A stretch of DNA of 64,000 nucleotides, taken from positions 930,001 to 994,000 of the forward strand of contig NZ_CP062008.1 in NCBI RefSeq assembly GCF_005670685.2, given 5' to 3'. The stretch is from Mycolicibacterium mucogenicum DSM 44124 (GTDB lineage: Bacteria; Actinomycetota; Actinomycetes; Mycobacteriales; Mycobacteriaceae). The notes beneath the pieces are model-generated. The model was not told the origin of the DNA. It searched no databases and saw only the letters and a program-made list of their open reading frames with translations. Of this stretch, positions 7,899-15,272 are shown one piece after another. The first letter of the stretch is position 1. Each line of letters starts with the position of its first letter. The position numbers were made by a program, and so were the translations under genes.

Positions 7899-8897
7899 GT
7901 GCCGGAATCGACCACAGATGAGCTCGCCTCGTTGGGGTTCTTCGCCAAGTGCCGTCGAGAGGACCTTGACCGGCTCGCACCCCTCCTGCGTCCGCTGACC
8001 GCCGAAGCCGGCGAGGTGCTGCTGACGCAGGGCGAGCCGGCGTCGTCGTTCATGCTGATCAGCTCCGGCAGTGTCCAGGTGACGCACACCGCGGCGGACG
8101 GCGAGCTCATCGTCCACCACATCGGTGCCGGCCTGATCGTCGGTGAGATCGCGCTCCTGCGGGGTGGTACCCGCAACGCGACCGTGCTCGTCACCGAACG
8201 GCTCACCGGATGGGTCGGCGGACACGACGCCCTGCTCGCCATGCTCGACGTGCCCTGTATGGCAGAGCGCCTCGTGCGGACCGCCCGGCAGCGGCTCGCC
8301 GAGTTCATCACGCCGCTGCCGGTGACGCTGCGCGACGGCAGCCGCATGTACCTGCGGCCCGTGTTGCCGGGCGACAACCCGCGCGTGCGCAAGGGGCCGG
8401 TCCATTTCTCGACCGAGACCATCTACCGCAGATTCCAGACCGCGTACGAACCCAGCCCGGCGCTGATGGCCTATCTGTTCGAGGTCGACTACGTGGACCA
8501 TTTCGTGTGGGTGCTCACCGACGGCGCGGACGGACCCGACGGGCCCATGGTCGCTGACGCCAGATTCGTTCGGCTGCACGAGAATCCGACGGTCGCCGAG
8601 GTGGCTTTCATGGTGGGCGACGATTACCAGGGCAAGGGCATCGGCACCTTCCTGATGGATGCACTGGTGCCGGCCGCCCGAGGCTCGGGCATCGAGCGGT
8701 TCGCGGCGCGAGTGCTCTCCGACAACTTTCCGATGCGCAAGATTCTCGAGCACTACGGCGCCACCTGGGAGCGCGACGACCGCAACATGATCGTCACTGA
8801 GTTCGATGTGCCGGCGCCGAAGCAATTGGCGTTGTCGCACAAGCAGTATCGCGACATCTACACGCTGGCGCAGCACGTGATCAAGGCGGTCGGCTGA
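7899..8897 (+). CDS. pat: cAMP-regulated protein lysine acetyltransferase Pat
   Basis: A 332-residue protein with an N-terminal cyclic-nucleotide-binding domain (about 1-140; phosphate-binding cassette GEIALLRGGTRNATV) and a C-terminal GNAT acetyltransferase (about 150-330; acetyl-CoA loop DDYQGKGIGTFLM, catalytic Glu in VAEVAF). This is the architecture of mycobacterial Pat (Rv0998 and the M. smegmatis enzyme), which acetylates lysines of acyl-CoA synthetases and universal stress proteins when cAMP is bound. The GTG start gives the known family length and has a -10 seven bases upstream, suggesting a leaderless mRNA. The stop overlaps the next start by one base (TGATG). Confidence 0.93.
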   Translation: MPESTTDELASLGFFAKCRREDLDRLAPLLRPLTAEAGEVLLTQGEPASSFMLISSGSVQVTHTAADGELIVHHIGAGLIVGEIALLRGGTRNATVLVTERLTGWVGGHDALLAMLDVPCMAERLVRTARQRLAEFITPLPVTLRDGSRMYLRPVLPGDNPRVRKGPVHFSTETIYRRFQTAYEPSPALMAYLFEVDYVDHFVWVLTDGADGPDGPMVADARFVRLHENPTVAEVAFMVGDDYQGKGIGTFLMDALVPAARGSGIERFAARVLSDNFPMRKILEHYGATWERDDRNMIVTEFDVPAPKQLALSHKQYRDIYTLAQHVIKAVG

Positions 8898-9733
8898 TGG
8901 CGGATTCGCTGTACACCCGGCGCCCGCTGCTGAACAAGGACACCGCGGTGTGCATCTCGCTGGCTGCCCGGCCCAGCAACATCGGCACGCGCTTCCACAA
9001 CTACCTCTACAACGAACTGGGCCTGGATTTCGTCTACAAGGCCTTCACCACGACCGACATCACTGCGGCGATCGGTGGCGTCCGGGCCCTGGGCATCCGC
9101 GGCTGCTCGGTGTCCATGCCGTTCAAAGAGGACGTCATCGCGCTCGTCGACGAGCTGGAAGAGTCGGCGCGCGTGATCAATTCGGTCAACACGATCGTCA
9201 ACGACGCGGGCCGGCTCACGGCCTGCAACACCGACTACCTGGCCATCGCCCGGCTCATCGACGAGCACGGCCTGGATTCCGCCGCGTCGCTGCTCATCCG
9301 CGGCAGCGGCGGCATGGCCAGCGCGGTGGCGGCGGCGTTCCGGGACAAGGGATTCGAGGCGGGCACCATCGTCGCCCGCAACGCGGAGACCGGCGGCCGG
9401 CTGGCCGACCGGTTGGGCTACCGCTACGCGGCGGATGCGTCAGGCGGCGCGGACATCGTCGTCAACGTCACCCCGATCGGGATGGCGGGTGGCGCCGAAG
9501 CCGACGACCTGTCCTTCACGCCCGATGTTGTCACCAAGGCGCACACCGTGTTCGACGTGGTGGCCCTGCCGTCGGAGACTCCGCTGGTGCGTGCGGCGCG
9601 CGCGGCCGGGATCCCGGTGATCACCGGTGCCGAGGTCATCGCGCTGCAGGCCGCCGAACAGTTCGAGCGGTACACCGGGGTGCGGCCGACCGCCGAGCAG
9701 GTGGCTGCGGCATCGGCGTTCTCCCGCGCCTGA
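8897..9733 (+). CDS. Shikimate-dehydrogenase-like oxidoreductase coupled to pat
   Basis: A 278-residue AroE-fold protein. The catalytic Lys77 (SVSMPFKED) and Asp113 (CNTDY) pair of shikimate dehydrogenases and the dinucleotide loop GSGGMASA (from residue 136) are present. The N-terminal substrate loop, which in AroE reads roughly HSxSPxxHN, is here CISLAARPSNIGTRFHN, so the serines that hold shikimate carboxylate are not aligned. It is probably an AroE paralogue with a different hydroxyl-acid substrate. Overlap by one base with pat implies one operon and possibly shared regulation by cAMP signalling or acetylation. Confidence 0.82.
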   Translation: MADSLYTRRPLLNKDTAVCISLAARPSNIGTRFHNYLYNELGLDFVYKAFTTTDITAAIGGVRALGIRGCSVSMPFKEDVIALVDELEESARVINSVNTIVNDAGRLTACNTDYLAIARLIDEHGLDSAASLLIRGSGGMASAVAAAFRDKGFEAGTIVARNAETGGRLADRLGYRYAADASGGADIVVNVTPIGMAGGAEADDLSFTPDVVTKAHTVFDVVALPSETPLVRAARAAGIPVITGAEVIALQAAEQFERYTGVRPTAEQVAAASAFSRA

Positions 9734-9744
9734 CGTCGGGCGGT

Positions 9745-10437
9745 TCAGGGCACGGTGATCTTCATCGTCTTGTCGATCGACGACGTCGCGTCCATCAGCG
9801 GCCCGATCGTCTCCTTGGTGCCGCTGGCATTGATCTGCAGCACGATCACGCCGTCCTTGGTCGGGATGGCCGCGGTCTTCTGGGCCATCAGCCGGTCCTT
9901 GCCGTCCTGGTTGTACATGCCGCCGACCTGACACGCCTTGAAACCGGCGAGCATGGCCTCGCAGTTGGTGCCGGCGTCCTGCCAGTTGTGCAGGTTCTGC
10001 AGCTCGCCCGGTGCGTACTGCAACACCTCGTCGGCATTGGCGCCGGGCAACTTCGAGATCAGCACGATGATGGTCGGCGGGTCGGCCTTCATCGCCGGGT
10101 CGTCGAATTTGCTTGCGCTCCAAGCCCATTTCGGCGTCAGCGGACCGGCATCCACCCAGCCCTGGGGGAGCGGCATGGTCAGTGTCGGGGCACCGGGATC
10201 GCCGGGATGCAGCTGCTGCTCGGTGATGTTCTTCTCGTGCAGGTAGTCCCGGATGGTCTTCTTCGGAACCGCCGGTGCGCTCGGTGCCGCAGAAGTCGGA
10301 GCTGCCGCCGCGCTGCTGCTCGAGGCACTGCTGGACGTCGACGACGGCGCCGGCTTCGAGTCCGAGTTGCAGGCACTCGCGCCCAGCGCAGTCACAGTCA
10401 CGGCCAGCGCGACGCCGGCAACCCTCATCGGCAACAT
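9745..10437 (-). CDS. LpqN/LpqT-family lipoprotein
   Basis: A 230-residue secreted lipoprotein: a 22-residue signal ends in the lipobox LGASAC, followed by a long Ser/Ala/Pro-rich linker (about residues 24-58) and a globular domain of the mycobacterial LpqN/LpqT type. Start is supported by an AGGAG ribosome site. Function of the family is unclear; LpqN has been linked to cell-envelope lipid trafficking. It is convergent with the AroE-like gene, with 11 bp between the two stop codons. Confidence 0.8.
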   Translation of the reverse strand: MLPMRVAGVALAVTVTALGASACNSDSKPAPSSTSSSASSSSAAAAPTSAAPSAPAVPKKTIRDYLHEKNITEQQLHPGDPGAPTLTMPLPQGWVDAGPLTPKWAWSASKFDDPAMKADPPTIIVLISKLPGANADEVLQYAPGELQNLHNWQDAGTNCEAMLAGFKACQVGGMYNQDGKDRLMAQKTAAIPTKDGVIVLQINASGTKETIGPLMDATSSIDKTMKITVP

Positions 10438-10585
10438 TTCCGTCTCCTGTCGTCGGTTGCAGACTACGGGGCGGACGAAGCCGGTGGCACAAGCTTCCGG
10501 TGCAACGCCGTGTCCGCAAAAGTCGCATCGGCGTGGCGCCGGACATCGGCCGGGGTCGGTGCGTTCGCCGTGCTATCAACAGCAA

Positions 10586-11260
10586 ATGCGCGCACTCGCG
10601 TGGTCGGCGGCGGTTCTGCTGTGTGCCGCGTGCGGGTCGACGACCCCGCCCACGCGGCCGACCACCCCGGCGGCCGCGAAACCCGCCGACCCGGCGGCGA
10701 TCGGCCGGATGCGCCAACACCTGCCCGGGGACCTGCAGGGCTACGAGTTCGGTGCGTTGCCGGCACCCGCCGCGCCGACGACCTTCTGGGGCATGTCCGC
10801 CGGGTCGGCTGCCAACCCGGCGGACTGCGCGGCGCTGGTGGCCGCACCGGCCGACGGCGTTCGCGGCTGGTCGGCATCGGGACCCGGCGGCATCGTGTAC
10901 GTGACCGCGGCGCCGGCCGTCGCCCCGGCGCCCGAGCTCGTCGGCAACTGCCACGCCTGGACATTGAGCACCGGCCGTGCCCGCGCGGCCGTCGACGTCG
11001 TCGACGCGCCCAAGGTCGACGGCGCCCGCACGCTGGGCCTCACGGCGCATATCACCACCAGTGTCGAGAACGGGGCGCAAACCCATTCGCAGGCAACGAC
11101 TCTGATCGCGTACGTCGACACGCTGGCGGTTTCGGTCACCATGGTGACCGACCCGGGGGCCGTCGCGCCGCCGTTGCCCGGCGAGCTCCCGGCGACGTTG
11201 TTGGACGCGGCGGTGCGGTCGGTGCGGGGCATCCCGGCCGACGACGGGTTGGCCCGGTAG
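10586..11260 (+). CDS. Putative lipoprotein, DUF5642-like
   Basis: A 224-residue protein with a short signal peptide and lipobox LLCAAC at about residue 16, followed by a Thr/Pro-rich linker and a domain with conserved Cys residues (ADCAAL and GNCHAW). It resembles actinobacterial DUF5642 / sensor-type lipoproteins found as tandem genes; function unknown. The frame is open far upstream, but only the ATG at 10586 gives a signal peptide. It is followed ten bases later by a second lipoprotein with a similar domain pattern. Confidence 0.7.
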   Translation: MRALAWSAAVLLCAACGSTTPPTRPTTPAAAKPADPAAIGRMRQHLPGDLQGYEFGALPAPAAPTTFWGMSAGSAANPADCAALVAAPADGVRGWSASGPGGIVYVTAAPAVAPAPELVGNCHAWTLSTGRARAAVDVVDAPKVDGARTLGLTAHITTSVENGAQTHSQATTLIAYVDTLAVSVTMVTDPGAVAPPLPGELPATLLDAAVRSVRGIPADDGLAR

Positions 11261-11263
11261 ATT
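11258..11263 (+). promoter_or_regulatory. -10 element formed by the preceding stop codon
   Basis: TAGATT begins with the TAG stop of the upstream lipoprotein gene and is followed by seven bases before the ATG at 11271, the spacing expected for a leaderless mycobacterial transcript. Confidence 0.45.
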
Positions 11264-11270
11264 CGCCACA

Positions 11271-11930
11271 ATGCGCAGAACGGTGCTCGCGGTGCTCTCC
11301 GCCGGTCTGGTGGCGGCATGCACGTCCCACTCCCAGGTGGTGGTCGCTGACCCCGACATCACCAAAATCCTTGATCTGAAGGGCACTTTCGGGCCGGACT
11401 ACCAGGTCAAGACGGTCGCGCCGACAGGCATCGACCCGCGCGCGTTCGCCCCGCAGACGCTGCCGCCAGGCCTGAAATTCGAGCCGCCCGACTGCGCGAA
11501 ATTCGCCTCCGGCATGGCCGTCTCCCCTGGTGCGAAGGGCAACATGACCGCCGTCACCGCCGAAGGGCAGGGCAACCGGTTCGTCATCCTGGCGGTGGAG
11601 ACCTCCGAGCCGATCGCGGCGGCCGATCCGGGCGACGGCTGCAAGAAGGTCGCGTTCTCCGGCGCCGGGGTGCGGGGCCTGGTCGAAGAGGTGCCGGCGC
11701 CGCCCATCGATCAGGTGAAGACGCTGGGCACCCACCGCATTCTCGAGACGGTGGCGGGCGGCAAACCCGCTGCCGGTCAGCTGTACAACTACGTCGCCGG
11801 TTTCGGCAGGTTCCTGGTGATCGTCACCGCCAACTCGCTCGTCGTCCCGGACAAGCCTGTCGTGCCGGTGAATACGCAGAAGGCGACGGAGCTGTTGACC
11901 AAGTCGGTCGCCACGGTCCGCGGGCAGTAA
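11271..11930 (+). CDS. Putative lipoprotein, DUF5642-like (second copy)
   Basis: A 219-residue lipoprotein: MRRTVLAVLSAGLVAAC signal and lipobox, then a single domain with the pattern PPDCAKFASG and a later Cys (GDGCKKV), likely a disulfide pair. It is related in layout to the preceding gene and both probably act at the cell envelope; no enzymatic motif is visible. The ATG is preceded by a -10 TAGATT with seven-base spacing, so it may be expressed from its own leaderless transcript as well as from read-through. Its stop abuts the stop of the convergent alkB-like gene without a gap. Confidence 0.72.
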   Translation: MRRTVLAVLSAGLVAACTSHSQVVVADPDITKILDLKGTFGPDYQVKTVAPTGIDPRAFAPQTLPPGLKFEPPDCAKFASGMAVSPGAKGNMTAVTAEGQGNRFVILAVETSEPIAAADPGDGCKKVAFSGAGVRGLVEEVPAPPIDQVKTLGTHRILETVAGGKPAAGQLYNYVAGFGRFLVIVTANSLVVPDKPVVPVNTQKATELLTKSVATVRGQ

Positions 11931-12542
11931 CTACCGCACGTTCCGCGGCCGGAACTGGATGCTGATGCGCGGCCCGGTGGGACGGGCGGTCTTGGGCACC
12001 GCGTGCTCCCAGGTGCGCTGGCAGGACCCGCCCATCACCAGCAGGTCGCCGTGGACCTGTGGCAGCCGGACACTGGTGCGCTTGCCGTCGGCGCCCGCGT
12101 TGCGCGGGCGCAGCGCGAAAACCCTTGTCGCGCCGAGACTCAGTACCGCGACCATGGTGTCCTCGGTGCGGCTGCGGCCGATGGTGTCGCCGTGCCAGGC
12201 CACGCTGTCGTTGCCGTCGCGGTACAGGCACAGGCCCACGCTGGTGAACGGCTCGCCGAGTTCGTGGGCGTAGGCGTCGTTGAGCCGCACCCGCAGCCGC
12301 GCCAGCCCGGGATGCGGCGCCCGTTCCTGCGCGAGGTCGTGGAAGCTGACCAGACGCGGCACGTCGAGCACCTTGTCGTACATCTGGCGTTGCTCGGCGC
12401 GCCAGGGGATGGCGGTCAGCAGCTCGTCGAAAAGTGTGTCGGCGCCCGTCAGCCAGCCGGCGCGGACGTCGACCCAGGCGCCGTCGCCGAGCCAGCGCCG
12501 TTCGGCATGGTCGAATAGCGAACCCTGAACCGCCAAGGACAC
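11931..12542 (-). CDS. AlkB-like 2-oxoglutarate/Fe(II) dioxygenase
   Basis: A 203-residue AlkB-family enzyme, corresponding to Rv1000c. The iron triad is visible as HGD (AWHGDT) plus a distal His (TWEHAVPK), and the 2-oxoglutarate-binding arginines in RISIQFRPR. AlkB enzymes remove alkyl lesions from DNA or RNA bases oxidatively. The GTG start at 12542 has a TAGGAT -10 element six bases upstream, suggesting a leaderless message. Convergent with the lipoprotein pair. Confidence 0.85.
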   Translation of the reverse strand: MSLAVQGSLFDHAERRWLGDGAWVDVRAGWLTGADTLFDELLTAIPWRAEQRQMYDKVLDVPRLVSFHDLAQERAPHPGLARLRVRLNDAYAHELGEPFTSVGLCLYRDGNDSVAWHGDTIGRSRTEDTMVAVLSLGATRVFALRPRNAGADGKRTSVRLPQVHGDLLVMGGSCQRTWEHAVPKTARPTGPRISIQFRPRNVR

Positions 12543-12548
12543 CCCGCG

Positions 12549-12554
12549 ATCCTA
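12549..12554 (-). promoter_or_regulatory. -10 element for leaderless alkB-like transcript
   Basis: Minus-strand TAGGAT, six bases before the GTG start codon at 12542. Confidence 0.5.
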
Positions 12555-12624
12555 TCGCACAGGCGTTCGATGTGTCCGCGTTGACTCCGCGGTGACGGCC
12601 CCGGCTTGCGCTGCCGGCGCGGGA

Positions 12625-14163
12625 TCAACGCCAGGAGGGCAGCACGATCTCCATGTTCCAGGTGGACGGGGAGATCGGCAGACCCGTCAGGATCGGGTAC
12701 ATCCAGGCGAAGTTGGTGATCACCAACGCCACGTAGAAACACACGACCAGCAGCCCGAGTGTTCGTCGTTCCGGTTCCGTCGATCTCGGATACAGGATGT
12801 CGCCGAGGATCAGCGTGATCAGGATGATCAGGAACGGCGCCATGGGCGTCGCGTAGAAGAAGTACATCTGCCGGTCGATATCGGCGAACCACGGCAGGTA
12901 TCCCGCGGCGTAGCCGGTGAGCGCGGCGGCGTACCGCCAGTCGCGTTTGACGAACGTCCGCCACACCGCCCAGCCCAGCACCGGCACGGCGATGAACCAC
13001 ATCGCCGGCGTGCCGGCCAGCATGACGGCCTTGACGCACGACTGCGCGCCGCAGCCCGGCACGTTGTTGTTGTCGATGGCGTACAGCACCGGCCGCAGCG
13101 ACATCGGCCACGTCCACGGCTTGGATTCCCACGGGTGGTGATTGCCCGCGGCGTTGGTCAGCCCGGAATGGAAGCGGTAGACGTCGTGCGTGTAGTACCA
13201 GAGCGAGCGCAGCGTCGCGAACGGTCCGTCGCCGATGTTCCGGCCTTCCATGTGCCGGTCGATCGCGGTTTCCGACGCGAACCACGGCGCGTACGACGCC
13301 AGGTACACGCCGACCGGGATCAGCGTCAACGCCCACATCCCCGGCGCGACATCGCGGCGCAGCGTCCCCAGCCAGGGTCGCTGCACGCGGTACGCGCGCC
13401 GCGCCGCGACGTCGAACGCGACCGTCAGTAGGCCGAAGAACACCATGTAATAGAGGCCCGACCACTTCACCGCCAGGGCGAGCCCCAGCAGCACGCCGGC
13501 GCCGAACCGCCACCACCGCACGCCGAGTCGCGGGCCCCACGGCGTCTCGTTGATCCGGCCTTCGGTCATCGCGACGTGCATCCGGGCGCGCACCTGGTCG
13601 CGGTCGACGATGAGCGCGCCGAACGCCGCCACGATGAACACGGCCTGATAGACGTCGAGCAGCGCCGTGCGGGCCGAGACGAAGCTGACGCCGTCGGCGA
13701 TGATCAGCAGCCCGGCGATACCGCCCAGCAGCGTCGAGCGCGTCATGCGCCGCACGATCCGCGCCACCAGCAGCACCAGGATGACGCCGCACACCGCGCC
13801 GGAGAACCGCCAGCCGACGCCGTTGTACCCGAAGATCCATTCGCCGATGGCCATCAGCTGTTTGGCGACGGGCGGGTGCACGACCAGGCCGTAGCCGGGG
13901 TTGTCCTCGACGCCGTTGTTGTGCAGCACCTGCCAGGCCTGCGGCGCGTAGTGCTTCTCGTCGAAGATCGGGGTGCCCGCGTCGGTCGGCGAGCCGAGGT
14001 TCAGGAACCGGGTGATGACGGCCAGCGCGGTGATCACCGCGGTCATGGTCCAGCCGCGCAGCCGGTCGGTAGGGCCGAAATCGGCGGCAGGCGTCAGCGG
14101 CGCCGGACTGATCACGGGGACCTCGCGCTCGGCGTCGGAGGCGTCGAGGGCGGGGGCGGTCAC
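12625..14163 (-). CDS. pmt: Dolichyl-phosphate-mannose-type protein O-mannosyltransferase
   Basis: A 512-residue polytopic membrane glycosyltransferase of the PMT (GT39) family, corresponding to Rv1002c. It transfers mannose from polyprenyl-phosphate mannose to Ser/Thr of secreted proteins at the outer face of the membrane. The catalytic first-loop acidic motif is seen in PIFDEKHY (Asp-Glu), followed by about ten transmembrane helices and the C-terminal PMT_4TMC region with AGYLPWF and a characteristic ending. It uses a GTG start seven bases after a TAAGCT -10, and is divergent from rsmI with only 24 bp between start codons. Lipoprotein substrates are encoded next door. Confidence 0.93.
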   Translation of the reverse strand: MTAPALDASDAEREVPVISPAPLTPAADFGPTDRLRGWTMTAVITALAVITRFLNLGSPTDAGTPIFDEKHYAPQAWQVLHNNGVEDNPGYGLVVHPPVAKQLMAIGEWIFGYNGVGWRFSGAVCGVILVLLVARIVRRMTRSTLLGGIAGLLIIADGVSFVSARTALLDVYQAVFIVAAFGALIVDRDQVRARMHVAMTEGRINETPWGPRLGVRWWRFGAGVLLGLALAVKWSGLYYMVFFGLLTVAFDVAARRAYRVQRPWLGTLRRDVAPGMWALTLIPVGVYLASYAPWFASETAIDRHMEGRNIGDGPFATLRSLWYYTHDVYRFHSGLTNAAGNHHPWESKPWTWPMSLRPVLYAIDNNNVPGCGAQSCVKAVMLAGTPAMWFIAVPVLGWAVWRTFVKRDWRYAAALTGYAAGYLPWFADIDRQMYFFYATPMAPFLIILITLILGDILYPRSTEPERRTLGLLVVCFYVALVITNFAWMYPILTGLPISPSTWNMEIVLPSWR

Positions 14164-14187
14164 GTCAGCGAGCTTAGGCTGTCCGGT
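14164..14187. promoter_or_regulatory. 24-bp bidirectional promoter, pmt / rsmI
   Basis: The entire space between the two divergent GTG codons contains AGCTTAGGCT at 14171-14180. Read right, TAGGCT (14175-14180) is a -10 seven bases before rsmI; read left, TAAGCT (14176-14171) is a -10 seven bases before pmt. The two share one TA step. Both messages would be leaderless, and each -35 region lies in the other gene's first codons. Confidence 0.65.
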
Positions 14188-15045
14188 GTGACATCAGCAC
14201 TTGGTCCGCTCGCTGACGCTGGTCGGCTGCTGCTCGCGGCCACTCCATTGGGCCAGCCCGGCGACGCTTCGGCCCGCCTCATCGAGGCGCTCGGCACCGC
14301 GGACGTGATCGCCGCCGAGGACACCCGACGGGTGCGTGCCCTGGCCGCGTCGCTGGATGTCCGGCCCGTCGGGCGCGTCGTCAGTTTCTTCGACCAGAAC
14401 GAGGCGTCGCGGGTGGCGGGGCTCGTCGAATCGATTGCCGCGGGGGAGACCGTCCTGGTCGTCAGTGACGCCGGTATGCCGTTGATCAGCGATCCCGGCT
14501 ACCGGTTGGTGGCGGCGTGCGCCGAGGCCGGGCTGCCGGTGTCGTGTCTGCCGGGCCCGTCGGCGGTGACGACGGCGCTGGCGGTCTCCGGGCTGGCGTC
14601 GGACCGGTTCTGCTTCGAAGGCTTCGCACCGCGCAAGGGCCGGGCGGCGTGGCTGGCCGGCTTCGCGACCGAGCGGCGGACGTCTGTCTTCTTCGAGTCA
14701 CCGCGCCGGCTGGCCGAGACCCTGGCCGAGGCCGTGACCGCGCTGGGGCCGGACCGGCGCGCGGTCGTGTGCCGTGAGCTGACCAAGACCCACGAGGAGA
14801 TTCGCCGGGGCACCCTCGCGGAACTGGCCGAATGGGCCGCCGACGGCGTGCTCGGTGAGATCACCGTGGTGCTCGCGGGGGCGACGCCGGTGGCGGACAT
14901 CGACAGTTTGGTCGCGCTGGTACAGGAATTGGTCGACGACGGCGCGCGCGTCAAAGACGCCTGCGCGCAAGTGATCGCCGAGAACCCCGGATCGCCGTCT
15001 CGCCGCGAGCTCTACGACGCGGTCCTGAAATCTCGTGAGACATAA
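14188..15045 (+). CDS. rsmI: 16S rRNA 2'-O-ribose C1402 methyltransferase RsmI
   Basis: A 285-residue tetrapyrrole-methylase-fold enzyme that 2'-O-methylates C1402 of 16S rRNA, matching Rv1003. Family motifs are present: LLLAATPLGQPGDAS at the start, AEDTRR, SFFDQNE, VSDAGMPLISDPGYRLV and LPGPSAVTTAL. The frame is open for 600 bases upstream, but those are antisense pmt codons; the GTG at 14188 begins directly before the domain and follows a -10 at leaderless spacing. No ribosome-binding site is visible. Confidence 0.93.
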   Translation: MTSALGPLADAGRLLLAATPLGQPGDASARLIEALGTADVIAAEDTRRVRALAASLDVRPVGRVVSFFDQNEASRVAGLVESIAAGETVLVVSDAGMPLISDPGYRLVAACAEAGLPVSCLPGPSAVTTALAVSGLASDRFCFEGFAPRKGRAAWLAGFATERRTSVFFESPRRLAETLAEAVTALGPDRRAVVCRELTKTHEEIRRGTLAELAEWAADGVLGEITVVLAGATPVADIDSLVALVQELVDDGARVKDACAQVIAENPGSPSRRELYDAVLKSRET

Positions 15046-15129
15046 AACTATTGAAAAAGGCTCTGCTGACGTTTTCTGTGGGTCGACTGTCCAGCCGGTG
15101 CGGGCCTGGGATGCGCCACGCGGGCGATT

Positions 15130-15149
15130 GCCTGCGATGCTTCGCAGGC
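15130..15149. repeat. Short stem-loop downstream of rsmI
   Basis: GCCTGCGA and its reverse complement TCGCAGGC flank a four-base loop TGCT. There is no T-tract, so it may be a weak or rho-assisted 3' end for rsmI. Confidence 0.6.
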
Positions 15150-15183
15150 GATTACGAAATTCGCCGCTAATCTCCGCGTGAAC

Positions 15184-15267
15184 CGACCCGACTCGCTCAG
15201 GTCGCGCTAAAGTCTCGGATCCCAGTCACCAGGTGACTGGGATCCGAGACCTAAGAGAGTCGGGTCG
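15184..15267. repeat. Large composite palindrome between rsmI and pabB
   Basis: A central inverted repeat with perfect 19-bp arms (15212-15230, starting GTCTCGGATCC, and 15232-15250) separated by one base is flanked by an outer pair of perfect 11-bp arms, CGACCCGACTC (15184-15194) and its complement (15257-15267). It begins six bases after the pabB stop. No T-run follows on either strand. It could be a bidirectional transcription barrier, a dispersed palindromic repeat or a binding site. Confidence 0.85.
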
Positions 15268-15272
15268 CTAGA

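Noticed and set aside
8950..11379. 809-codon ORF
   Set aside because: Spans several well-supported genes on both strands; typical high-GC long shadow frame.
12449..13840. Alternate-frame ORF inside pmt
   Set aside because: Arg-rich, no membrane segments, overlaps a conserved Pmt frame.
15130..15149. Classical rho-independent terminator after rsmI
   Set aside because: Stem is good but no T-run follows on either strand.
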